From positions 1-5,314 of the forward strand of contig CAUCBQ010000140.1 in NCBI GenBank assembly GCA_958441075.1: a DNA stretch of 5,314 bases. The letters are read 5' to 3'. Of this stretch, positions 1 through 5,314 are shown one piece after another. The notes below the pieces were generated by a model, which saw only the letters and a list, made by a program, of their open reading frames with translations, ran no database searches and had not been told where the DNA came from. Each line of letters opens with the position of its first letter. Within the stretch, counting starts at the first letter, position 1. The translations under genes and the position numbers were made by a program. Source of the stretch: an uncultured Clostridiaceae bacterium. GTDB taxonomy: Bacteria; Bacillota; Clostridia; Lachnospirales; Lachnospiraceae.

Positions 1-485
1 AGGCTGTGCTGTTAACCCACGGTCATTTTGACCACATTTCAGCTGCGCCTCAGGTAGCCAGAGCTTTTGGAATCCCAATTTATGCATCTGAGACGGAAGA
101 TTCCATGCTTGCGGATACGTCTCTGAATCTGACTTCTCATTTTACAGGACATTCCTTAAGCTTTCATGCGGATGAGCTGGTTCATAACGGAGATGAGCTG
201 AGATTTCTGGGCTGCAGATGGAACGTAATCGCAACTCCCGGACATACCTCCGGTTCCGTGTGCTTTTATCTGCCGGAAGAAGCGGTGGTATTTGCAGGAG
301 ATACCCTGTTTCAGGATTCCTATGGGCGTACAGACCTGCCTACGGGAAGCAGCAGAGAGCTGGTGGATTCTGTGACAAACCGGCTGTTTGTGCTGCCGGG
401 AGACACCATGGTTTATCCGGGGCATGGGGAGCCTACAACTATCGGTTATGAGGCGAAGAACAATCCTATCGCGTGCTATAGATAG
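1..485 (+). CDS. MBL-fold metallo-hydrolase, glyoxalase II-like (5' end missing)
   Basis: This is a zinc- or iron-dependent hydrolase of the metallo-beta-lactamase fold, closest in style to the short YcbL/glyoxalase II-like group. The exact substrate cannot be read from the sequence. The reading frame is open from base 3 and runs off the left edge, so the GTG at base 6 is an internal valine and not a start. About 160 residues are visible; I expect roughly 45-50 N-terminal residues to be missing, given a usual length near 205-210. All metal-binding motifs are present: HxHxDH at bases 18-35, the PGHTSGS histidine at 243-245, the AGDTLF bridging aspartate at 300-302 and the YPGHG histidine at 423-425. 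The TAG stop is at 483-485. The next gene, hemZ, starts 22 bases later with no terminator or promoter visible between them, so the two are probably co-transcribed. It is probably a cytosolic thioester or sulfur-compound hydrolase; family confidence is high, substrate unknown. Confidence 0.9.
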   Translation, partial: AVLLTHGHFDHISAAPQVARAFGIPIYASETEDSMLADTSLNLTSHFTGHSLSFHADELVHNGDELRFLGCRWNVIATPGHTSGSVCFYLPEEAVVFAGDTLFQDSYGRTDLPTGSSRELVDSVTNRLFVLPGDTMVYPGHGEPTTIGYEAKNNPIACYR

Positions 486-507
486 AAAAAGAGAAAGCAG
501 GAACAAA

Positions 508-2061
508 ATGATCGGTTTATTGATACAGAATAATGCATACGAACAGGACATCAGAGAGCTTCTGATGTCTTTTTATCCGGGAGAGACATATGCCCATGAA
601 ATAAAAGATGGAGCAGGTTTTTATGTCCAGACGCGTCTGGTACAGAAGGAAGGGGAAGGCTCTGGTACTTCAGAAGGTAAAGCCGCCGGGCAGGAATGGA
701 ATGTGGGAATCGCTCTCTGGGAGCAGCCGAAGGAAGGAGAGGCCATAGGCTTCAGTCCTCATTTCCCGGTTCCGGAGGGACTGGAGGGCTGGAGCCTTAC
801 CGCCTCCTCCAGAGGATGTTCTGACCTTTCAGACCACAGTGAGACGAAAAATGTGATAAAGCAGCTCTTTTACCGGATGCTTACAGAACGTACAGGCCAT
901 GAACTGCCCTGGGGCTCCCTCACCGGAATCCGTCCAACCAAGATTGCCTTAAGCCGTCTGGAGGAGGGATGGAAGGAAGAGGATATCCGTTCCTTTATGA
1001 AAAGGACGTATATGGCCAGTGACGAAAAGATTGATTTGAGCATTGAAATTGCAGCAAGAGAAAGGAAGCTTTTGGAGCCTCTGGATTATGACCGGGGATA
1101 CAGCCTTTATGTAGGAATCCCATTCTGTCCTACGACCTGTCTTTACTGCTCCTTTACCTCCTACCCCATCAGCAAGTGGAAGGGCCGCACGGGCCTTTAT
1201 CTGGAGGCTTTGTTTAAGGAAATGGAGTATGTGGCGGCTAAGATGAAGGGCCGTCCCCTGGATACCATCTATTTTGGAGGAGGAACGCCTACCTCTTTGC
1301 CCGCAGAGGATATAGATGCGGTTCTGACACGGCTGGATCAGCTTTTTGATACAAAAAACACCCTGGAATTTACGGTGGAAGCAGGACGGCCTGACAGCAT
1401 TACAGAGGAAAAACTGCGGGTACTGCGTAATCACGGTATTACCAGAATTTCTATAAATCCCCAGACCATGAACCAGAAGACGCTGGATCTGATCGGCCGC
1501 CGCCATACGGTGGACATGGTAAAGGAAAAATATTATATGGCAAGAGAGCTGGGCTTCGACAATATCAATATGGATCTGATCATGGGACTTCCGGAGGAGA
1601 ATTTGAACGATGTAAGCCATACTCTGGAAGAGATCGAGGCTCTTCGTCCGGATTCCCTTACAGTTCACTCTCTGGCGATCAAACGGGCCGCCCGTTTAAA
1701 TATGTTTAAGGAAGAATACGGTGGCTTAAAGATAAACAATACTCCTGAGATGATCGCCATGAGCGAGGCCTGTGCCCGCCGTCTGGGCATGGAGCCATAT
1801 TATCTTTACCGCCAGAAAAATATGGCCGGAAACTTTGAAAACGTAGGCTACTCTCTTCCCGGAAAAGCCTGTATATACAATATCCTTATTATGGAGGAGC
1901 TTCAGACGATCGCAGCCTGCGGCGCAGGCACTACCACCAAGGTCGTATTTCCGGCGGAAAACCGCAGGGAACGGTGTGAAAATGTGAAGGAAGTGGAGCA
2001 GTATATAAGCAGAATTGATGAGATGATCGGGCGGAAGGAGAGGATATTGGGGTGTTCTTAA
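508..2061 (+). CDS. hemZ: Radical SAM protein, coproporphyrinogen dehydrogenase HemZ family
   Basis: This 517-residue cytosolic radical SAM protein belongs to the HemN/HemW superfamily, HemZ branch. HemZ of Bacillus subtilis is linked to oxygen-independent oxidative decarboxylation of coproporphyrinogen III in haem synthesis. The CX3CX2C cluster that binds the [4Fe-4S] centre is C207, C211 and C214, inside GIPFCPTTCLYCSF. A SAM-contacting GGGTP motif lies at residues 257-261. The HemZ-typical block WGSLTGIRPTKI is at about 135-146, and the C-terminal half carries the HemN-like YSLPGKACIYN region. Residues 45-65 are Gly/Glu-rich and look like a variable linker. I chose ATG 508 because it matches the family N-terminus (MIGLLIQNNAYEQDI) and has AGGA at 499-502; the longer frame back to 388 overlaps the hydrolase gene and has no family-like sequence. 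The haem role is by family only: a HemN active-site histidine and fourth cysteine are absent here, as I recall for other HemZ proteins. The stop overlaps the next gene by 10 bases. Confidence 0.92.
   Translation: MIGLLIQNNAYEQDIRELLMSFYPGETYAHEIKDGAGFYVQTRLVQKEGEGSGTSEGKAAGQEWNVGIALWEQPKEGEAIGFSPHFPVPEGLEGWSLTASSRGCSDLSDHSETKNVIKQLFYRMLTERTGHELPWGSLTGIRPTKIALSRLEEGWKEEDIRSFMKRTYMASDEKIDLSIEIAARERKLLEPLDYDRGYSLYVGIPFCPTTCLYCSFTSYPISKWKGRTGLYLEALFKEMEYVAAKMKGRPLDTIYFGGGTPTSLPAEDIDAVLTRLDQLFDTKNTLEFTVEAGRPDSITEEKLRVLRNHGITRISINPQTMNQKTLDLIGRRHTVDMVKEKYYMARELGFDNINMDLIMGLPEENLNDVSHTLEEIEALRPDSLTVHSLAIKRAARLNMFKEEYGGLKINNTPEMIAMSEACARRLGMEPYYLYRQKNMAGNFENVGYSLPGKACIYNILIMEELQTIAACGAGTTTKVVFPAENRRERCENVKEVEQYISRIDEMIGRKERILGCS
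545..574 (+). terminator. Terminator-like hairpin inside the start of hemZ
   Basis: GACATCAGA (547-555) and TCTGATGTC (561-569) form a perfect 9-bp stem with a five-base loop GAGCT. One G-T and one A-T pair could extend it outward. It is followed immediately by five Ts at 570-574, which is the shape of a rho-independent terminator. It lies about 37 bases after the hemZ start codon, inside codons 13-22, so translating ribosomes would normally disrupt it. It could be chance within coding sequence, or an attenuation/polarity element that stops transcription when hemZ translation fails. The stem is only moderately G+C-rich (4 G-C of 9), so its strength is uncertain. Confidence 0.35.
2035..2043 (+). 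promoter_or_regulatory. Ribosome binding site for the GTG-started ATPase gene
   Basis: AAGGAGAGG lies inside the last codons of hemZ. The AAGGAG core ends 11 bases before GTG 2052, and the shifted GGAGAGG reading leaves 8 bases. This is a strong Shine-Dalgarno match and decides the start of the ATPase gene: no ATG occurs between it and the Walker A motif that could give the conserved N-terminal strand (FLTLKNIGKI). Confidence 0.75.
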
Positions 2062-3386
2062 CATTAAAAAATATTGGCAAGATCCGGAAGGCTGAAATTG
2101 AGTTAAAGGGGATTACGGTAATTGCCGGTGAAAATAACACGGGTAAGAGTACAGTAGGAAAAGCACTCTATTGCATGTTTAACAGTCTTTATGGCTTAAA
2201 AAATGAAATCAGGCAGACAAGGCGTTTAATGTTGGAATATATGATATATGATAGCTTTGATATGGAATTTAAGAGCTGGCATATTGATACTGGGAGGCTT
2301 GCAGAACGCATCATTGCCGGGAGAACAGGCGGAGAAAATGAGGATGTACAGGTCTGGCTGAAAAAAACAGTTCTGGATTATTTAGATGAATATCCGGGCT
2401 TTAAAGAAGATTGCCGGGAACGGATCAAAGAGGAACAGATAGAACCATTCCTGAAAAAAATAAAGGAATTTTTGGCAATATCAGATGAAGCGATTGCCGT
2501 CCGTATCCTGCAGAAAAATATAGACGCAGAATTTAAGGGACAGATAGGCAGCTTTTCTGCCGTTAAAACAGAGTCGGAAATTGGACTGAAAATTAAAGAC
2601 AGGGAAATAAGAGCTGATCTGGAGGGAAAACAGGTTCTTTATTTAGAGGGGATGGCTGATTTGAAAACACAGGCATTTTATCTGGATGATCCTTTTATAC
2701 TGGATGAACTGTTTTCAGGAAGAGGATTTATGACAGCGGGCAGAAGACTGGATCAGATGCCTGAAAGCTCCAGAAATTTTATGACTCACAGAAACCGTTT
2801 GAAATACTGTCTGGAAAGCCGGGAAGTACATTCGGGAGTTGAAGGGGTAATTGAAGAATTAATGATAGATTCCAGAATGAAACGGATACTGGATAAGATC
2901 GATACGGTATGTCATGGAGAATTGAGGCCTTCAGAAAGATCGGGCTGCCAGCTCTCTGATAACGCTTTTGCAGAACCGTTGTGCGCTGAAAACATCTCTA
3001 CCGGACTGAAGACCTTTATCATTTTAAAGACCCTTCTCGTAAAAGGATATCTGGAGGATAATGGAACTATTATCCTGGATGAGCCGGAGGTGCATCTTCA
3101 TCCGGAATGGCAGCTGGTGTTTGCAGAGCTGATTGTGCTTTTGCAGAAAGAATTTGGAATGCATATTTTGTTAAATACCCACAGTCCGTATTTCCTTAAT
3201 GCGCTTGAGGTATATTCAAAGAAGTACAAAATTGCAGACAAATGCAGATATTATCTGGCTGAAAACAGGGAAAAATATGCAGTATTTCAGGATGTTACCG
3301 CAGATCGGGAGCCTATTTATGCAAAGCTGGCCCGCCCGTTGAGGTTTTTGGAGCAGGAGGAGCAGTCAGATGAAGAAGCTTTGTGA
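2052..3386 (+). CDS. ABC-like AAA family ATPase of a two-gene accessory cassette
   Basis: This 444-residue soluble ATPase has the ABC/SMC/OLD-type nucleotide-binding fold, split by a long middle segment. The N-terminal strand plus Walker A is GENNTGKST (residues 26-34; K32, S33). A signature-like NISTGLK is at 314-320. Walker B plus catalytic acid is IILDEPEVHLHP (340-351; D343, E344), and the switch histidine is H377 in NTHSPY. Residues 50-310 between the ATPase halves are rich in charged residues and have no domain I recognise. The protein ends about 65 residues after the switch histidine, so it has no C-terminal TOPRIM domain, unlike OLD nucleases. No signal peptide or membrane segment is seen. 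It starts at a GTG 10 bases inside hemZ and overlaps the downstream nuclease-like gene by 17 bases. It is more A+T-rich than hemZ and hisS, which suggests acquisition. The likely role is a sensor or motor for its partner nuclease; that function is inferred from domain pairing, with no named family assigned. Confidence 0.88.
   Translation: MFLTLKNIGKIRKAEIELKGITVIAGENNTGKSTVGKALYCMFNSLYGLKNEIRQTRRLMLEYMIYDSFDMEFKSWHIDTGRLAERIIAGRTGGENEDVQVWLKKTVLDYLDEYPGFKEDCRERIKEEQIEPFLKKIKEFLAISDEAIAVRILQKNIDAEFKGQIGSFSAVKTESEIGLKIKDREIRADLEGKQVLYLEGMADLKTQAFYLDDPFILDELFSGRGFMTAGRRLDQMPESSRNFMTHRNRLKYCLESREVHSGVEGVIEELMIDSRMKRILDKIDTVCHGELRPSERSGCQLSDNAFAEPLCAENISTGLKTFIILKTLLVKGYLEDNGTIILDEPEVHLHPEWQLVFAELIVLLQKEFGMHILLNTHSPYFLNALEVYSKKYKIADKCRYYLAENREKYAVFQDVTADREPIYAKLARPLRFLEQEEQSDEEAL
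3355..3360 (+). promoter_or_regulatory. Ribosome binding site for the nuclease-like gene
   Basis: A perfect AGGAGG lies 9 bases before ATG 3370, inside the 3' end of the ATPase gene. With the 17-base overlap of the two reading frames it indicates translational coupling and fixes the start codon. Confidence 0.85.
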
Positions 3387-3906
3387 GTATGCTGTTTTCG
3401 GTTCCCATCGTTCCACACTGAAAGAGGATTCCATAGATAACTCAGAGCCGGGGCACATCTGCTATATGACAGAATCCGAAAGAGAAACAATCAATTTTGA
3501 TGGAGTAAAAACAGAATATCTCAATCAGAGGGGCCTGTCAGAGGAAAATGCAAAATCAGTGGATTCTCTTTTGGAAAAAGATGGAATCCTCTATATGATC
3601 GAATTTAAAAATGGAAATATGAAGTCCGAGAAAAGCAGGGTGAAAATAAAAATAAGAGACAGCCTGCTGATTTTCTGCGATATTGTAAAAGAAAATATCA
3701 GCTTCACAAGGGAAAATATGGATTTTATACTGGTGTATAATGAAGAAAAGAATCCGAAAAGGTCTAAAACAGAAATTACAAGGATTCTTTCAGAGAAAGC
3801 CGGAGAGCCATACTGCCTGTTTGAACTGGATCGTTTTTCAAATTTATATTTCCGAAAAGCCCATACATGGACGCAGAAGGAGTTTGAAGAGCTGTTTCAG
3901 CCCTGA
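3370..3906 (+). CDS. Small protein with PD-(D/E)XK nuclease-like motif, partner of the ATPase
   Basis: This 178-residue protein has no gene name I recognise. Residues 65-80 (VDSLLEKDGILYMIEFKNG region) carry D65, then a hydrophobic strand, then E78-x-K80. This D...ExK layout is that of the restriction-endonuclease-like PD-(D/E)XK core, where D, E and K hold the metal and activate water. A basic helix (K92, K94, R96, D97) follows, as in many members. The second half (residues 116-124, DFILVYNEE) gives another core strand. No signal peptide or membrane segment is seen. It is the most A+T-rich gene here (32% G+C in 3541-3780), suggesting horizontal transfer. It overlaps the ATPase gene by 17 bases and has a strong ribosome site, so the two are made together. 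Similar proteins in gut Firmicutes are, as I recall, labelled hypothetical. Nuclease activity is inferred from one motif; it might instead be a non-cutting member or an immunity-type protein. Confidence 0.8.
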   Translation: MKKLCEYAVFGSHRSTLKEDSIDNSEPGHICYMTESERETINFDGVKTEYLNQRGLSEENAKSVDSLLEKDGILYMIEFKNGNMKSEKSRVKIKIRDSLLIFCDIVKENISFTRENMDFILVYNEEKNPKRSKTEITRILSEKAGEPYCLFELDRFSNLYFRKAHTWTQKEFEELFQP

Positions 3907-3931
3907 TTTCCCGCGAATTTCCTCAAAACAC

Positions 3932-3959
3932 TTGCAAAATAGAAAAAGTACACTACAAT
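3932..3959 (+). promoter_or_regulatory. Sigma-A-type promoter of hisS
   Basis: The -35 box TTGCAA is at 3932-3937 and the -10 box TACAAT at 3954-3959, with a 16-base A-rich spacer. Both lie in the 93-base gap after the nuclease-like gene. Transcription would start near 3965-3967, giving a leader of only about 33-35 bases. That leaves no room for a T-box riboswitch, which often controls aminoacyl-tRNA synthetase genes in Firmicutes. The promoter makes hisS independent of the cassette; no clear terminator separates the two. Confidence 0.72.
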
Positions 3960-3999
3960 AGTAATCACGAAATAAAACGCAGATTATGGAGAAAATACT

Positions 4000-5265
4000 A
4001 TGCCGTTAACGAAAAAACCAGTAACCGGAATGAAAGATATCACACCTGCCGAGATGCAGATCCGTGAATATGTTATGAACCAGATCCGTGAAACCTATAA
4101 GAGCTTTGGCTTTTCCCAGATTGAAACTCCCTGTGTGGAGCATATCGAGAACCTGACCAGCAAGCAGGGCGGAGACAATGAAAAGCTGATTTTCAAGGTA
4201 TTAAAAAGAGGCGATAAGTTAAATCTGGAAACAGCGCAGGATGAAAATGACCTTACCGACAGCGGTCTGCGTTACGATCTGACCCTGCCTCTGTCCCGAT
4301 ATTATGCAAACAATGCATCCAGTCTTCCAAATCCCTTTAAGGCGCTGCAGATGGGAAGCGTATGGAGAGCAGACCGTCCCCAGAAGGGCCGTTTCCGTCA
4401 GTTTACCCAGTGTGATATTGACATTCTGGGCGATGCTACTAATCTGGCAGAGATTGAGCTGATTTTAGCCACTACAACCGCTCTTGGAAAAATCTGCCCT
4501 GACAATGGTTTTACCGTTCGTATTAATGACCGTGGTATCCTCTTTGGCATGGCCCGTTACTGCGGCTTCTCTGAGGAGGCTATGGACAGTGTTCTGATTA
4601 CCCTTGACAAGATGGACAAGATCGGTTTTGAGGGTGTGGAGAAGGAGCTTCTTGAAAATGGAAATGCAAAGGAAAGCGTAGACCGTTATCTGGAGCTTCT
4701 CCGTACCGTTACAAGAGATGCAGAGGGTGTAAAGGCTCTGGGCGAGACCTTAAAGGATGTGATGGACCCGGCTGTATGCCAGGGACTGGTACACATTATG
4801 GAGACTGTTAAGGATGTGGCTGAAACTGAGTTTGGACTTGTATTTGATCCTACTCTGGTTCGTGGTATGTCCTACTACACAGGCACTATTTTCGAGGTAT
4901 CCATGGAGGGCTTCGGCGGTTCCGTTGCCGGCGGCGGACGCTACGATAAGATGATCGGAAAGTTCACTGGCATGGAAACTCCGGCCTGCGGCTTTTCCAT
5001 TGGCTTTGAGCGTATTGTCACCATCCTTATGGACAATGGCTTTACCGTTCCGGGAGCAGGAGAGAAGAAGGCATATCTCTTTGAAAAGGGTATCGATTCC
5101 GCAGCTCTGGCAGCAGTGATCCGGGAGGCCATGGAAGAGAGAAAGAACGGCGTTCAGGTTCTGGTAGCCCAGATGAATAAGAACAAGAAGTTCCAGAAGG
5201 AGCAGCTTGGCAAAGAGGGATACGGAGAGTTTAAGGAATTTTACAGAGAAAGCCTGAAGCATTAA
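4000..5265 (+). CDS. hisS: Histidyl-tRNA synthetase
   Basis: This 421-residue class II synthetase charges tRNA-His with histidine in the cytosol, using ATP. The N-terminal TGMKDITPAE block and DLTLPLSRY (93-101) fit the catalytic core. Motif 2 reads VWRADRPQKGRFRQF (121-135), with Asp where many HisRS have Glu in RxE. The HisA motif is LVRGMSYYTGTIFEV (286-300), with R288 as the catalytic arginine and Ser where many have Asp. GGGRYDKM is at 311-318, and motif 3 is GFSIGFERI (331-339). The anticodon-binding region (from about 355) is short: it reaches NKNKKFQKEQLGKEGY and stops, without the usual final VxxLGExE...VxVKDL strands. I take this as a lineage form and not a frameshift, because the frame ends cleanly. 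ATG 4000 has GGAG at 3988-3991, 8 bases upstream. It has its own promoter; in Clostridia aspS usually follows, but lies beyond this window. Confidence 0.97.
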   Translation: MPLTKKPVTGMKDITPAEMQIREYVMNQIRETYKSFGFSQIETPCVEHIENLTSKQGGDNEKLIFKVLKRGDKLNLETAQDENDLTDSGLRYDLTLPLSRYYANNASSLPNPFKALQMGSVWRADRPQKGRFRQFTQCDIDILGDATNLAEIELILATTTALGKICPDNGFTVRINDRGILFGMARYCGFSEEAMDSVLITLDKMDKIGFEGVEKELLENGNAKESVDRYLELLRTVTRDAEGVKALGETLKDVMDPAVCQGLVHIMETVKDVAETEFGLVFDPTLVRGMSYYTGTIFEVSMEGFGGSVAGGGRYDKMIGKFTGMETPACGFSIGFERIVTILMDNGFTVPGAGEKKAYLFEKGIDSAALAAVIREAMEERKNGVQVLVAQMNKNKKFQKEQLGKEGYGEFKEFYRESLKH

Positions 5266-5266
5266 G

Positions 5267-5297
5267 GGCTGAAAATGCATTTGCGCATTTTGCAGCC
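5267..5297 (+). terminator. Stem-loop after hisS, possible weak terminator or processing site
   Basis: GGCTG-AAAATGC (5267-5278) pairs with GCATTTT-G-CAGCC (5285-5297), giving 12 base pairs with one bulged G at 5292 and a six-base loop. It begins one base after the hisS stop. No T-run follows (the next bases are ATCTCATG), nor on the other strand, so it is not a canonical intrinsic terminator. It may protect the 3' end or separate hisS from a following gene. The structure is clear; its function is uncertain. Confidence 0.45.
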
Positions 5298-5314
5298 ATC
5301 TCATGAACAGAACA

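Noticed and set aside
388..507. Upstream extension of the hemZ reading frame by 40 codons from ATG 388
   Set aside because: It overlaps the hydrolase gene, its residues do not resemble HemZ, and ATG 508 matches the family N-terminus with a ribosome site.
949..1668. Long minus-strand open frame opposite hemZ (also 156-551, 1726-2064 and 4750-5304)
   Set aside because: These are antisense shadows of well-supported + strand genes; their translations show no family motifs.
1681..1697. Perfect inverted repeat AAACGGG-CCG-CCCGTTT inside hemZ
   Set aside because: The stem is only 7 bp with no T-run on either strand; it is explained by coding for the conserved KRAARL segment.
1915..1929. Perfect inverted repeat GCCTGC-GGC-GCAGGC inside hemZ
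   Set aside because: It encodes the conserved ACGAG stretch and has no T-run; probably chance from Ala/Gly codons.
3891..3901. Small hairpin GCTG-TTT-CAGC at the end of the nuclease-like gene as a terminator
   Set aside because: A 4-bp stem with no T-run is too weak to call a terminator.
3906..3923. Short direct repeat ATTTCC (3906-3911 and 3917-3922) as an insertion-site duplication
   Set aside because: Six bases is too short, and no matching copy is seen at the hemZ end of the cassette.
3740..3961. Second 73-residue reading frame over the end of the nuclease-like gene
   Set aside because: It is a frame shadow with basic, low-complexity sequence, no ribosome site and no recognisable motif.

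Overview
The window looks like chromosomal DNA of a gut-type anaerobic Firmicute, most likely a member of Clostridia/Lachnospiraceae. The evidence is a HemZ-type radical SAM protein next to hisS, a Lachnospiraceae-like histidyl-tRNA synthetase, strong Shine-Dalgarno sites, and a sigma-A promoter of the usual Firmicute form. Family and genus are inference. All genes are on the + strand.

Layout. Bases 1-485 hold the 3' part of a metallo-beta-lactamase-fold hydrolase of the glyoxalase II-like group, cut by the window edge. After 22 bases comes hemZ (508-2061), a radical SAM protein of the coproporphyrinogen dehydrogenase HemZ family. Then follow two overlapping accessory genes: an ABC-like AAA ATPase (2052-3386, GTG start inside the end of hemZ) and a small protein with a PD-(D/E)XK nuclease-like motif (3370-3906). 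A 93-base gap carries a good sigma-A promoter, which drives hisS (4000-5265). The last 49 bases hold a stem-loop after hisS.

How the genes relate. The hydrolase, hemZ and hisS form a housekeeping neighbourhood that I recall as common in Clostridia. The ATPase and nuclease-like genes appear to be a two-gene cassette placed between hemZ and hisS. In 240-base samples counted by hand, G+C is about 52% in hemZ (1081-1320), 40% in the ATPase gene (2401-2640), 32% in the nuclease-like gene (3541-3780) and 50% in hisS (4261-4500). The cassette has no visible promoter and is linked to hemZ and internally by stop/start overlaps with strong ribosome binding sites. It is therefore probably expressed by read-through and translational coupling from the hydrolase-hemZ transcript.

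The most interesting content is this ATPase plus PD-(D/E)XK-like pair. It has the architecture of a nucleic-acid-sensing defence module but matches no named system that I can identify. A perfect 9-bp hairpin followed by five Ts near the start of hemZ is a possible attenuation point for hemZ and the cassette.
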